Below, one piece after another: positions 17,765-26,473 of a DNA stretch of 64,000 nucleotides. Made by a program: the position numbers and the translations under genes. Positions within the stretch are counted from its first letter, which is position 1. Every line of letters begins with the position of its first letter. Source of the stretch: Gordonia iterans (GTDB lineage: Bacteria > Actinomycetota > Actinomycetes > Mycobacteriales > Mycobacteriaceae); assembly GCF_002993285.1 (NCBI RefSeq), contig NZ_CP027433.1, positions 496,001 through 560,000 of the forward strand, read 5' to 3'. Below the pieces are notes generated by a model. The model was not told the DNA's origin and ran no database searches. It worked only from the letters and a program-made list of their open reading frames with translations.

Positions 17765-19186
17765 TCAGACGAGTTCGAGGCGGCGGCCCATGTCGGACAT
17801 GAAGACCCGGTCGGGGTCGACTCGTCGTCGTACCTGAAGCCACTTGTCGATCTCGGGGTACATCGCGTGGAAGGTCTCGGCCGTCGTCCGCGAGTCCTTC
17901 GCCGTGTACAGACGGCCGCCGATCGTCAGGATGCGGCGGTCGAGTTCGGTGACGAACTCGTGCAGGCCCTTCTTGATGGGGAAGTCGACGCAGATGTTCC
18001 AGCCCTTCATCGGGAAGCTCAGCGGCGCCCTGTTGCCCTCGCCGAAGAGCTTGAACACGTTGAGGAAGCTCACATGCCCGGACGCCTGGATGTCGTAGAT
18101 GATGCCCTTGAACTCCTCGACGGCCTCCGGCGGAACGATGAACTGGTACTGGAGGAAGCCCTTGCTGCCGTAGGCGCGGTTCCAGTTCCCGAACAGATCC
18201 AGCGGGTGATAGAACTGCGTCAGGTTCTGGATCTTGCCGGTGTAGTTCCCGCCGGCCACCCGGAAGTAGGCCTCCCCGAGCATCGAGAAGTTGAACTTGT
18301 TCGCCAGCCCGTTCGGGAAGATGTCCGGCAGGGAGACCAGCGTCGGGGCGTCGAACTTCAGCGGATCCTTCTGCAGCGTCGGCGGCAGTTGATCGAGGGT
18401 CGCCAGGCTTCCGCGGGAGAAGCAGCCGCGGCCGAGTTTCGGCGGTTTGCTGATCGCGTCGAACCAGCCCGAACTGTAGGTGTAGTTGTCCTCCGAGCCG
18501 TCCATGTGCAGCGCGATGGTCTCGTCGAGTGACTGGGTGACCGTGCCGTCGGCGATGAAGTACGCCGTCTCGGTGCGGGTCATCTTGATCTTGGCGCGCA
18601 GAATGATCCCGGTCAGGCCGATGCCGCCGACGGTCGCCCAGAAGATGGATGCGTCGGGGTCGTCGGGGGAGCCCTCCGGCGTCAGCGTGAGGATGTCGCC
18701 GGAGGCCACCAGCAGCTGCATCTCCACCACGTGGTTGCCGAAGCTGCCTGCGCTGTGGTGGTTCTTGCCGTGGATGTCGCAGCCGATGGCGCCGCCGATG
18801 GTTACCTGGCGGGTGCCCGGGAGCACCGGAACCCACAGACCGTGAGGCAGCGCCACGCGCATCAGGGTGTCCAGATCCACGCCGGCGTCCACATCGACGA
18901 TCGCGGTGGCGTCGTCGATCGAATAGATGCGCGTGAGCCTGGTCATGTCGACGGTCAGCCCGCCGGCGTTCTGCGCGTTCTCGCCGTACGAGCGGCCCAG
19001 GCCGCGGGCGATCACGCCGCGTTTGAGGTATGACGGCTTGTCCGCGTCCTCGTCGGCCACGCGCGCCACGGCGGCGGCGATGACCTCGGGGTACGGCGTC
19101 GACAGGACCTGGCCCTCGATGGGCATGGTGCGCCCCCACCCCATGAGCGTGCGGGTCTCGATCGGAAACAGTTCTGAGTTCGTCAT
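17765..19186 (-). CDS. dprE1: Decaprenylphosphoryl-beta-D-ribose oxidase DprE1
   Basis: FAD enzyme that oxidises decaprenyl-phosphoryl-ribose at C2, the first half of the epimerisation to DPA; the target of benzothiazinones. The ATG at 19186 (473 residues) is preferred to an upstream start because homologues begin shortly before the RTLMGWGRT segment. The FAD-binding half has [14 protein letters not shown] and [19 protein letters not shown], where the His of HGKNHH carries FAD-linked chemistry. The substrate half has [10 protein letters not shown] and FLQYQFIVP, and [11 protein letters not shown] contains the Cys equivalent to Cys387, so the covalent inhibitor site is intact. The C-terminus [10 protein letters not shown] matches the family end. 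Confidence 0.95.
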   Translation of the reverse strand: MTNSELFPIETRTLMGWGRTMPIEGQVLSTPYPEVIAAAVARVADEDADKPSYLKRGVIARGLGRSYGENAQNAGGLTVDMTRLTRIYSIDDATAIVDVDAGVDLDTLMRVALPHGLWVPVLPGTRQVTIGGAIGCDIHGKNHHSAGSFGNHVVEMQLLVASGDILTLTPEGSPDDPDASIFWATVGGIGLTGIILRAKIKMTRTETAYFIADGTVTQSLDETIALHMDGSEDNYTYSSGWFDAISKPPKLGRGCFSRGSLATLDQLPPTLQKDPLKFDAPTLVSLPDIFPNGLANKFNFSMLGEAYFRVAGGNYTGKIQNLTQFYHPLDLFGNWNRAYGSKGFLQYQFIVPPEAVEEFKGIIYDIQASGHVSFLNVFKLFGEGNRAPLSFPMKGWNICVDFPIKKGLHEFVTELDRRILTIGGRLYTAKDSRTTAETFHAMYPEIDKWLQVRRRVDPDRVFMSDMGRRLELV

Positions 19187-19343
19187 CGCAGAAGAGCGTA
19201 CCCGCCCGAGCCCGGGTACCGGTCGGATGCGATGCCCCGTACCGTGCGATTCAGGCATTCGAGTCGCCCGAGTGGGGACGCACGATGTCCGTTACTGTCG
19301 TTTCAGGAGTCGAGGGAGCCGGGCCGGGGGTAAGGAGCGGGCG

Positions 19344-19808
19344 ATGATCGTCGTAGGTTACGTGGCCGGAGCTTTCGGTCGTGCGTGTCTGGAACAGGCC
19401 ATCGTCGAGGCGCGCCTCCGGGACACCGAACTGTTGTTGATCAGCGCCGTGTCCGAAGCACGCGGTCAGCGGGTGGTCGACGCCGACGAGATCGCCGAGG
19501 TGCAGGCTCGGCTCGACGCCTCTGGACTGCGTTTTCGCATTCAGCAGCCGATCGGTGCCACTCCCGCCGAGGAACTGCTGGCCGCGATGGACAGCGCGGA
19601 CGCGGAGATGCTGGTGATCGGCATGCGGCGTCGTACGCAAGTCGGCAAGCTACTGCTCGGCAGCACCTCCCAGTATCTGTTGCTCTCTTGTTCCAAGCCG
19701 GTCCTCGTCGTGAAGCCGAGCGGGGAGCAGCACCAGCGCACCGCGCCGAAGTCGGCGGCGGATCGGGTCGACCACTCGTTGCAGTCGGGCGACGCCATCG
19801 AACCGTAG
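19344..19808 (+). CDS. Universal stress protein (UspA family)
   Basis: A single 154-residue UspA domain. The start ATG has a good AAGGAG site nine bases upstream. The nucleotide-binding pattern near the C-terminus is recognisable as VIGMRRRTQVGKLLLGSTSQYLL (G-2x-G-like, then G-9x-G-S/T), suggesting ATP binding. The last ~25 residues are a polar extension beyond the fold. Such proteins aid survival under energy or redox stress; no specific partner is visible. It is divergent from dprE1 and convergent with the lipase. Confidence 0.85.
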   Translation: MIVVGYVAGAFGRACLEQAIVEARLRDTELLLISAVSEARGQRVVDADEIAEVQARLDASGLRFRIQQPIGATPAEELLAAMDSADAEMLVIGMRRRTQVGKLLLGSTSQYLLLSCSKPVLVVKPSGEQHQRTAPKSAADRVDHSLQSGDAIEP

Positions 19809-19867
19809 GTTCGACGACGCTGGGGAGCCGGTTTCCGTCTCCCGGATCATTCCGCCCCAGGAATTCC

Positions 19868-19900
19868 GTTCCGCCGTATGCGGCCCGCATAGGGCGGAAC
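19868..19900. terminator. Hairpin between the stress protein and the lipase
   Basis: An inverted repeat GTTCCGCC-g-TATGCG / CGCATA-g-GGCGGAAC (14 paired bases with one symmetric mismatch, 3-base loop) lies between two convergent genes. It is likely a two-way terminator. A degenerate copy of the dispersed CTCCTTGAG...GTCGAAAGGG repeat follows at ~19975-20030. Confidence 0.5.
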
Positions 19901-20033
19901 GAGTTACCTAGGGGGGAACCGCAGCCCTGTGGCGTTCAGGCTTCGGCAGGCGCAGCGGCCCGGGTGCAACCGCTCCTTGAGTGCTCCTTGAGCCGATCGA
20001 GCCGTAGGCGAGATCGTGTCGAAAGGGCTGCCG

Positions 20034-21236
20034 TCAGCGCATGATCCGCTTCACGAACGGGGTGGAATCCGGGAGGGAGGCTAGCACGGTGCCGGAGTGG
20101 TCCTGGTCCGGGTACAGGTGGAACTCCACCGGTTGACCGGCGGCGAGCATCTGCGCGTAGAGCGAGCCCGCGGAGACCGCCGGAACATCGGTGTCGAGCA
20201 GGCCCTGGCCGAGGAAGATCGGTCGGTCGTAGCCGGAGTACGGCGTGGCCATGTAGTCCACGAGTGCGGCTTGCAGACCCGGGATCGAGCCGAGCGGGCG
20301 GTTGAACCAGGTGTTGATCCGTTCGCCCTTCATGGCGGTGCTCATCTCCGCGTAGCAGAGCGTCTCCGCCATGCGCAGGACCTGCCGTCCGCGCGGGGTC
20401 AGGGCGCTCGTGGCGTGCAGGTCGGGGCGGGCGTCGGTGAACCCGGCGAGGATGTACGCGGCGTAGGTGTTCAGGCCGGCCGGCAGCGCGACCGGCGGGA
20501 ACGACGGTCCGCCCTGCCAGACCACGTGCTCGATGTTGGCCGGCGCCCCGGTGGCGACCACGCCCCGGTAATCCAGGCCGCTGCCGCGGGAGAGCCGGGT
20601 GGCTCGTCGTGCAGCGTTGAGCGCGCCGCCGCCACCCTGCGACTGTCCGACGATCGCCCACTTCTTGGACAGCGGCAGGCCCAGCTGGTGCGCGGCCTTG
20701 ACCGAGTCGACCACCGATCGCGCTGTGGCCTCGCTGCTCAGGTAGCTCATCAGGCCGGGCGTGCCCAGTCCGGCGTAGTCGGAGGCGACCACGGCGTAAC
20801 CCTCGTTCAGCCAATGGTTCAGGTAGGCCGTGTCGCGGTCGGAGCGGGGCAGTGCCGACGGGGTGCACCCGTCACCGAGACCGGTGGTGCCGTGGGCCCA
20901 CGCGATCACCGGATAGCCGCCGGCGGGCGCGGCCTTCCGGGGCACGAACACCGCTGCGGTGCTGGTGGCGGGCTTGCCGTGCACGTCCGTCGTGGCGTAC
21001 AAGATCCGGTACGCCGAACCGGCGGCGCTCAGCGAGACCGACGGATCCAGGGTGGTCTTGCGCAGCAGCGTGCCGGGCTTGCCGATCGGGCCGGCGTAGG
21101 CGCGCGCGTCCAGTCCCGACCACACGGGTGCGGGGGTGGTGCGGTCGGCGTGCGCGGGCGCCGCGTCGACGGCGAAGACCGCGGCGCATGAGGTGGCCAG
21201 CGCCACGAGGGCGATGCGAAGGGACCGTCGTCTCAT
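20034..21236 (-). CDS. Secreted lipase (LIP family alpha/beta hydrolase)
   Basis: A 400-residue exported hydrolase resembling the secretory lipase family (PF03583) common in mycolata. A signal peptide fills residues 1-30 (basic MRRRSLR, hydrophobic core, cleavage near AHA-D). The oxyanion region is AWAHGTTGLG, the nucleophile elbow is GQSQGG (Ser at ~residue 199), a later Asp lies near LDTDVP and the His is in DQDHSG near the C-terminus. CTP and LCY Cys may form disulfides. It probably hydrolyses acylglycerols outside the membrane. It is divergent from the GtrA-family gene. Confidence 0.85.
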   Translation of the reverse strand: MRRRSLRIALVALATSCAAVFAVDAAPAHADRTTPAPVWSGLDARAYAGPIGKPGTLLRKTTLDPSVSLSAAGSAYRILYATTDVHGKPATSTAAVFVPRKAAPAGGYPVIAWAHGTTGLGDGCTPSALPRSDRDTAYLNHWLNEGYAVVASDYAGLGTPGLMSYLSSEATARSVVDSVKAAHQLGLPLSKKWAIVGQSQGGGGALNAARRATRLSRGSGLDYRGVVATGAPANIEHVVWQGGPSFPPVALPAGLNTYAAYILAGFTDARPDLHATSALTPRGRQVLRMAETLCYAEMSTAMKGERINTWFNRPLGSIPGLQAALVDYMATPYSGYDRPIFLGQGLLDTDVPAVSAGSLYAQMLAAGQPVEFHLYPDQDHSGTVLASLPDSTPFVKRIMR

Positions 21237-21349
21237 AACCTCTGAGACTAACTCAGTTCATTTCTGTACGGGCCGCCACCGGTGATCGTCGCCGCCGATC
21301 GGTGCGGTGGTCTTGGTCAGCCGGAACGCGGGGCCATTACCCTGGCAGG

Positions 21350-21865
21350 GTGTCCGACACCGATCCGAAGAGCGCAGACCACGATCCGGCGCACCCGCTG
21401 CACCACGAGGACTTCCGCACGCGGCATGCCCCGATGCCCATCGAGCTGCCGCTCGACGACGAAGAGGCCTCGACCGACGTCGACCTCAAGACCCAGATCG
21501 TCAGGTTCGTGGCGACCGGCGCGGGTTCGGCGGTGCTCGACTACGGGCTCACCATGTTCTTGCAGTACGTGCTCGGCGCCGCGTATCCGATCGCGAAGGC
21601 GGGCGGCTTCCTGCTGGGCACCACGGTCGCGTATCTGATCAACCGGCGGTGGACGTTCCGGGCCGAGCCGAGCCGGGCGCGGTTCGTCGCCGTAGTGGTG
21701 CTGTACGCGGTGACCTTCGCGGTGAACGTCGGCCTCTTCTGGTGGCTCTCTCACATCTGGCCGGAGACCTTGGTCTATTCGACGCTCGCCTTCGTGATCG
21801 CGCAGGGCGTGGCCACCGTGATCAACTTCGTCGTGCAGCGCGCGGTAATCTTCAAGATCGCGTAG
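21350..21865 (+). CDS. GtrA-family membrane protein (Rv3789-like)
   Basis: A 171-residue protein with a ~50-residue acidic, His/Asp-rich cytoplasmic N-terminus and four membrane spans of the GtrA domain (residues ~55-170; motifs FVATGAGSAVLDYG, GTTVAYLINRRWTF, INFVVQRAVIFKI). The mycobacterial homologue Rv3789 lies next to dprE1. It has been proposed both as a flippase for decaprenyl-phosphoryl-arabinose and as an anchor that recruits AftA. The GTG at 21350 is chosen because translation from further upstream adds non-conserved residues. The linkage to dprE1 is kept within ~2 kb but on the opposite strand, with a lipase between. Confidence 0.85.
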   Translation: MSDTDPKSADHDPAHPLHHEDFRTRHAPMPIELPLDDEEASTDVDLKTQIVRFVATGAGSAVLDYGLTMFLQYVLGAAYPIAKAGGFLLGTTVAYLINRRWTFRAEPSRARFVAVVVLYAVTFAVNVGLFWWLSHIWPETLVYSTLAFVIAQGVATVINFVVQRAVIFKIA

Positions 21866-21887
21866 CTCCGTGGGAGTGGAGCCGGAC

Positions 21888-21924
21888 TCCGCGGATCGGC
21901 GCGGTGAGCGAGCCGATCCGCGGA
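21888..21924. terminator. Perfect 13-bp hairpin between gtrA-like gene and LLM oxidoreductase
   Basis: Arms 21888-21900 and 21912-21924 are exactly complementary with an 11-base loop. They lie between two convergent stop codons. A bidirectional terminator is likely. Confidence 0.6.
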
Positions 21925-21963
21925 CCGGGTCTCGAGGACCGCGCCGGGCTGGCCGACTCAGCC

Positions 21964-22839
21964 TCAGCTGACCTTGGCGATGACGTTCTCCGCGTACCGG
22001 TTCAGGTGCTCGATCTTCTTCTCCAGCGGTTCGGTGTCCGGGCCGACGATGTAGGGGAGCCGGAAGCCGACGATCACGTCGGTGATGCCCTTGTCCTCCA
22101 GGCGCTTCACGCCGTCGACGGTGTAGGCGTCCATCGAGATCACATGGATCTCGAAGGGGTCGTCGGCTTTGCCCTCGGCGACCCGGATGGCCTGGATCTT
22201 CTCGAGCAGCTCGTCCAACTCCTCGCCGGGGCCGCCGCCGTGCATCCAGCCGTCGCCCCGGATCACGGCGCGCCGTAGCGCCGCGTCGGCGTGGCCGCCG
22301 ACCAGCAGGTGGATCGGTTCGGTCGGGGCGGGCGCCATCTTGACGCGTGGAATCTGATAGAACTCGCCGTCGAACTCGAAGTACTCCCCGGAAGTCAGGC
22401 CCCGGATGATGTCCATGCACTCGTTCATCCGCCTGCCGCGCCGGGCGAAGTCGACGCCCATCACGTCGTAGTCCTCCGGCCACGGGCTGATGCCGACGCC
22501 GAGGCCCAGGCGGTTGCCGGTCAGGTACGCGACCGACGCGGCCTGTTTGGCGACGAGCGCCGGCGGGCGGACCGGCAGTTTGAGCACGAACGGCAGAAAG
22601 CGCAGCGTCGTCGTGACCGCGCCGAGTGCCGCCGCCTGGATGAAGGTCTCGATGAATTCCTTGTCCTCCAGGAACTCCCGATTCCCGTCCGGGGTGTACG
22701 GATACTTCGCATCGGACACCTCCGGGTAGGCCAGCGAGTCGGGGATCGTCATCCCCGAGTAGCCGGCCGCCTCTGCGGCCTGTGCCAGCGGCGCGTAGTA
22801 GGACGGATCGGTCATCGCCTCGGCGTAGGTGAAACGCAT
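21964..22839 (-). CDS. LLM-class (F420-dependent type) oxidoreductase
   Basis: A 291-residue luciferase-like TIM-barrel oxidoreductase; in this lineage such enzymes usually use F420. Recognisable family blocks are FPxA-like MRFTYAEAMTD, the LGLGVGISPWPEDYDVMGVDFARRGRRMNE segment, GEYFEFDGEFYQIP, and VGGHADAALRRA near the cofactor phosphate site. The substrate is unknown. Its start lies 11 bases from a 14-base KstR-like box (22850-22863). Mycobacterial Rv3520c, an LLM oxidoreductase in the cholesterol regulon, is a candidate analogue. A role in sterol breakdown is therefore an inference from the box, not from the protein itself. Confidence 0.83.
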   Translation of the reverse strand: MRFTYAEAMTDPSYYAPLAQAAEAAGYSGMTIPDSLAYPEVSDAKYPYTPDGNREFLEDKEFIETFIQAAALGAVTTTLRFLPFVLKLPVRPPALVAKQAASVAYLTGNRLGLGVGISPWPEDYDVMGVDFARRGRRMNECMDIIRGLTSGEYFEFDGEFYQIPRVKMAPAPTEPIHLLVGGHADAALRRAVIRGDGWMHGGGPGEELDELLEKIQAIRVAEGKADDPFEIHVISMDAYTVDGVKRLEDKGITDVIVGFRLPYIVGPDTEPLEKKIEHLNRYAENVIAKVS

Positions 22840-22849
22840 GACCCAACAC

Positions 22850-22863
22850 TAGAACACGTTCTA
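22850..22863. promoter_or_regulatory. KstR-type operator
   Basis: The sequence TAGAACACGTTCTA (TAGAACGTGTTCTA on the minus strand) fits the published KstR consensus TNNAACNNGTTNNA exactly, with six-base perfect arms. KstR is the TetR repressor of cholesterol catabolism in mycolata. The site lies immediately upstream of the LLM oxidoreductase and ~30 bp beyond the 3' end of the kinase gene. Confidence 0.75.
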
Positions 22864-22893
22864 CTTACGCGGAAGGGTCTGCGCGCCAGAGCG

Positions 22894-24645
22894 TCAGCGT
22901 GAGACGGCGAAGCGGGTGCAGCCCTCGGTGGAGACCGTCCCCGAGAGCGATTGCGTGCGGTCGGTGACGGGTCCGTCGATGATCAGCCCGACCATCTCGA
23001 AGTCTCCCGGCCGATCGATCCAGCGGAAGGGCGTCAGCACCACGTCGTCGGTGATACGGACCCCGATCATCTCGAACGATCCCCGCGGCACCCGCGGATT
23101 GCCGGAGGTCGGCCCGAAGGCGAAGGTCGCCCGCGTCTGGCGGTCGCCGCCCTGCCGGAAGGTGAGCGTCAGGGCGGTCTCGCCCTGATTGCAGGTGTAG
23201 GTGCCCGTCCACTCCCCGTCCAGCACGCTCAGCGGTGCGTTCTCTCCGCTGTCGGCGGTCGCGGCAGTGGACTCGGAGGTGGTGGTCTCCGAAGTGGAGG
23301 TCGTGGCCTCCGTGGTGTTGGCGGTCGACGACGTCGCCTGCGGTGAATCGCCGGAATCGCCGCTGTTCAGCAGCACGTAGCCGACGACGGCGAGCAGCAC
23401 CATGACCATCAGCACGGCCCCGGCGATGAGCGCCGCCTTCTTGCCCGAGCCAGATCCCGAGCCGGTGCCGGAGGAAGTGTCGTCCGGTGGCGGGGTGCTG
23501 TAGAGCGGGCGCCCGTACGGCGGAGGTCCTCCCGGCGGAGGTCCCGCCGGCGGCGGAGCCTGCGGGCCGCCGTAGTACTGCGCCGCCGGGTGCGCCTGGG
23601 GTTGCTGCGGCCCACCGTAGGCCGCGGCTCCGCCGGGGTGCTGTCCCGGAGGCGACTGGCCTGGCGGCAGGTTCTGCGACGACGGATTGGGGGGCGACGG
23701 ATTGGGGGAGGCCTGCGCGGCCGGATGACCGATCGGTGCGAGCGGCTGTTCCAGTGCGCGGGTGGCGGGTTTGGCACGCGGCGGCTCGACCGGTGCGGCC
23801 GGCATCGCCGGGGCGGCCTGCGCCGGTCCCCGCAGCGCATTCGCGAACGCGGTCGACGACGGGAAGCGATCCCGCGGATCCTTGGCGGTGGCGCGGGCGA
23901 TCGCGGCATCGACGTGCGGCGGCAGCCCCGGGACGCTCGCTGAGGGTGGCGGCGGAGTCTCGGACAGGTGGGCGTGCATCATCGTCGCCGGCGATCCGGA
24001 ACTGAACGGCGGTCGCCCGGTGAGGAGGTGGAACGCGGTGCAGGCCAGCGAATACTGGTCGCACTTGTCGTCCACCGGTGCGCCCTGCAGGCTTTCTGGC
24101 GCCAGGTAGGGGAGAGTGCCGACGGCGAGTCCGGTCTGCGTCAGGCGAGTCCGATCCGGACCGGTCGCGACGCCGAAGTCGGCCAGCTTGACCGTCGGCG
24201 GAACGCCTGGGTGCTGGCGGACCAGGATGTTGGCCGGTTTGACGTCACGGTGCGCCAGGCGGGCCGTCGTCCAGGCGTGGTCCAGGGCGGCGGCGACACC
24301 GCTGACGATGTCGGCGACCAGCGGCAGCGGCAGCCGCCCGTAGTCGTCGAGCATGGTGGCGGTGTCCGGGCCGTCGATGTACTCCATCGTCAGCCAGAGA
24401 CGGCCGTCCACCTCGCCGCGGTCGTACAGGTGCACGATGTTCGGGTGGTCGAGCTGGGCCAGGACGTCCGCCTCGCGGGCGAATCGCGCGCGGTACAGCT
24501 GGTCGGTGCTCAGCTCCGCGTCGACCAGCTTGAGCGCCTCCTGCCGGGGCAGACGCGGGTGCTGGACCAGGTAGACGCTGCCCATGCCACCGGTGCCGAT
24601 CGTCCGCACCACGCGGTGTCCGGCGATCTCGTGCTGCTCCATCAC
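22894..24645 (-). CDS. Membrane Ser/Thr protein kinase with extracellular domain
   Basis: A 583-residue eukaryotic-like kinase. The catalytic domain (residues ~8-268) has the G-loop GTGGMGSVYL, the VAIK-like Lys in EALKLVD, the catalytic loop HRDVKPANI, DFGVATG, the activation segment TLPYLAPES and a complete C-lobe. A Pro/Gln-rich linker follows (~270-400), then one transmembrane helix (~405-427), a Ser/Thr-rich stalk and a ~105-residue external domain with two Cys, WTGTYTCNQG and TEGCTRF. There are no PASTA repeats. A GTG/ATG start pair follows AGGGG. It begins 16 bases after the glfT1 stop on the same strand, so it belongs to the wzm-wzt-glfT1 unit and could control galactan synthesis or export. 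Substrates are unknown. Confidence 0.9.
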   Translation of the reverse strand: MMEQHEIAGHRVVRTIGTGGMGSVYLVQHPRLPRQEALKLVDAELSTDQLYRARFAREADVLAQLDHPNIVHLYDRGEVDGRLWLTMEYIDGPDTATMLDDYGRLPLPLVADIVSGVAAALDHAWTTARLAHRDVKPANILVRQHPGVPPTVKLADFGVATGPDRTRLTQTGLAVGTLPYLAPESLQGAPVDDKCDQYSLACTAFHLLTGRPPFSSGSPATMMHAHLSETPPPPSASVPGLPPHVDAAIARATAKDPRDRFPSSTAFANALRGPAQAAPAMPAAPVEPPRAKPATRALEQPLAPIGHPAAQASPNPSPPNPSSQNLPPGQSPPGQHPGGAAAYGGPQQPQAHPAAQYYGGPQAPPPAGPPPGGPPPYGRPLYSTPPPDDTSSGTGSGSGSGKKAALIAGAVLMVMVLLAVVGYVLLNSGDSGDSPQATSSTANTTEATTSTSETTTSESTAATADSGENAPLSVLDGEWTGTYTCNQGETALTLTFRQGGDRQTRATFAFGPTSGNPRVPRGSFEMIGVRITDDVVLTPFRWIDRPGDFEMVGLIIDGPVTDRTQSLSGTVSTEGCTRFAVSR

Positions 24646-24661
24646 TTAGCCCCTGATCCAG

Positions 24662-25627
24662 TCAGTCGTCCGGTCCGCCGAAACGCTCTCGCCGGCCCAG
24701 CCGGCGCAGCCGCAGCCACTCGCGGAAGCCCGCGACATCGCGCTGCTGCACCAGGAAGTACCAGCCGAACCTCGCGTACTCCTGCGGTAACAGCTTGCGC
24801 ATGCCCGGCTGACTCATCAAGTAGCCGCGATTGCGGTACGTGAAGAAGCGCTTGGCCGCGTTGTCCGGGTACTGCGTGTGCATGCGTCCGCCGAGGATGG
24901 GCCGGAACTCGTCGCTCCCGTCCGGGTGAAGGTACGCGGTGGTCAGGCAGGTGCCGAACGGGATGCCGGAGCGGGTCAGGCGGCGGTGCATCTCCACTTC
25001 GTCGCCGCGCACGAACAGGCGCAGATCCGGCACGCCGATCCGGTCGAGGGTCGACGCGGCGAACAGCGCGCCGTTCATCAGCGACGCGATACCGGGCAGC
25101 AGGTCGTCCGTCGAGGAGGTGGTGTCGACTCCCTGCGCTCGCTCAACCATCGAGGAGGGCTCGTTCGTCGAGGGGGCGTCGTCGAACAGCTCCGAACGAC
25201 GACGACGCCACACCATGCCGCGTCGCAGCGGAAAGGCCAGCGCGTCGGGGTCGTCGATGTTCGCCACCACCGGAGAGACCTCGCCGAGCGAATGCCGCTG
25301 TGCGCACTGCAGGAGGGTCGACAGCACCTGCGGTCCTTCCGGGCGCCCGTCGTCGTCGGCGCACCAGATCCAGTCGGCGCCGAGGGCCAGCGCGTGGAGC
25401 ATGCCGAGGGCGAAGCCGCCGGCACCGCCGAGGTTGTGTCGCGAGGCCAGATAGGTGGTCGGGACCGGCTGGGCCGCCACCAGATCGGCGACCTCCGGTT
25501 CGGCGGCGTTGTCGACGACGATCAGGTGGTCGAGGGGCCGGTCCTGCGCGGACAGCACCGACAGCGATTCGGCCAGCAGTTCGCGACGACGATGCGTCAC
25601 GACGACGCCGATCACGGTCCCGGTCAT
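24662..25627 (-). CDS. glfT1: Galactofuranosyltransferase GlfT1
   Basis: GT2-family enzyme that adds the first galactofuranose residues to the decaprenyl-PP-GlcNAc-rhamnose linker. It has 321 residues against ~304 in M. tuberculosis. The ATG overlaps the wzt stop (ATGA). Features: N-terminal VIGVVVTHRR, acceptor and donor motifs in NLGGAGGF, DDD of CADDDGRPEG (metal/UDP binding), NGALF, the catalytic-base region RGDEVEMHRR, and the strongly conserved GGRMHTQYPDNAAKRFFTYRNRG plus LREW-like C-terminus. Residues ~145-173 (SELFDDAP...SSTDD) are extra relative to the mycobacterial protein. They are encoded by DNA resembling the dispersed repeats (25120-25195), probably an in-frame insertion in a surface loop. 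Confidence 0.9.
   Translation of the reverse strand: MTGTVIGVVVTHRRRELLAESLSVLSAQDRPLDHLIVVDNAAEPEVADLVAAQPVPTTYLASRHNLGGAGGFALGMLHALALGADWIWCADDDGRPEGPQVLSTLLQCAQRHSLGEVSPVVANIDDPDALAFPLRRGMVWRRRRSELFDDAPSTNEPSSMVERAQGVDTTSSTDDLLPGIASLMNGALFAASTLDRIGVPDLRLFVRGDEVEMHRRLTRSGIPFGTCLTTAYLHPDGSDEFRPILGGRMHTQYPDNAAKRFFTYRNRGYLMSQPGMRKLLPQEYARFGWYFLVQQRDVAGFREWLRLRRLGRRERFGGPDD
25120..25195. repeat. Repeat-like DNA inside glfT1
   Basis: This stretch (GTGTCGACTCCCTGCGCTCG, then CTCAACCATCGAGGAGGGC and CGTCGAGGGGGCGTCGTCGA) resembles the GCTCAACGATCGACGAGGGGC and GGCTCAACGGGCGAGGGGGCGTCGGCGGC units of the intergenic repeats at 42.5 and 13.8 kb. It keeps the glfT1 reading frame and adds about 26 residues in place of a short loop. 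Confidence 0.6.
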
Positions 25628-26460
25628 GCGCCGGCCTCCGGGGCCTTGCCGTGCTCGGCGAGCACTTTGCGGACCTGCGCGGCGGCGTCCTCCCCCTGAT
25701 ACGCCTGGACCACTTCTTCGATACCGCCGTCCATCCGGATCTGACCGTGGTCCACCCACAGCGCGCGGTCACACAGCTGGGCCAGGAACTCGTTGGAATG
25801 GCTCGCGAACACCAGGATTCCCGACCGTTCGACCAGCGCTTCCAGCCGCTTGCGGGCCTTCTTCATGAACTCCGCATCCACCGCGCCGATGCCCTCGTCG
25901 AGGATCAGGATCTCCGGGTCGATGCTGGTCACCACGCCCAGCGCCAGGCGCACCCGCATGCCGGTGGAGTAGGTGCGCAGCGGCATCTCCAGGTAGTCGC
26001 CCAGCTCGGAGAACTCGGCGATCTCATCGGTCTTGGCGAGCATCTCTTTGCGGGACATGCCCAGGAACATGCCGCGGATGATGATGTTCTCGTAGCCGGA
26101 GATCTCCGGATCCATGCCGACGCCCAGGTCGAAGACCGGGGCGACCCGCCCCTGTACCCGGCAGCTTCCGCGGGTGGGCTCATAGATCCCGGACAGCAGG
26201 CGCAGCAGCGTCGACTTGCCCGCGCCGTTGTGCCCGACCAGTCCGACGCGGTCGCCGTGCTGCAGATGCAGGTTGATGTCGCGCAGCGCCTCGACCACCA
26301 CCGTCTTGGAATCGGTGGCGCCGATGACGCCGCCGGCGGCCCCGACCACCGCCTTCTTGAGGGAACGGGTCTTGGCGTCGAAGATCGGGAAGTCGACGCA
26401 GGCGTCCCAGGTGTCCACCCGGACGTCGGTGCTGGCCACGGGGGCTCCTCGCTTCTTCAC
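25624..26460 (-). CDS. wzt: ABC transporter ATPase Wzt (galactan export)
   Basis: Nucleotide-binding subunit (278 residues) of the exporter that moves the lipid-linked galactan to the periplasmic face. It has Walker A GHNGAGKST, a Q-loop region, the signature YSTGMRVRLALG, Walker B ILILDEGIGAVD and the H-loop ASHS. The N-terminal ~45 residues before the fold (VDTWDACVDFPIF) are typical of Wzt/TagH-type polysaccharide exporters. No C-terminal carbohydrate-binding domain is present, as in mycobacterial Rv3781. The start MKKRG lies 13 bases after the wzm stop; a GTG eight codons in is also possible. Confidence 0.92.
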   Translation of the reverse strand: MKKRGAPVASTDVRVDTWDACVDFPIFDAKTRSLKKAVVGAAGGVIGATDSKTVVVEALRDINLHLQHGDRVGLVGHNGAGKSTLLRLLSGIYEPTRGSCRVQGRVAPVFDLGVGMDPEISGYENIIIRGMFLGMSRKEMLAKTDEIAEFSELGDYLEMPLRTYSTGMRVRLALGVVTSIDPEILILDEGIGAVDAEFMKKARKRLEALVERSGILVFASHSNEFLAQLCDRALWVDHGQIRMDGGIEEVVQAYQGEDAAAQVRKVLAEHGKAPEAGA

Positions 26461-26473
26461 GGTTCAGCTCTCC

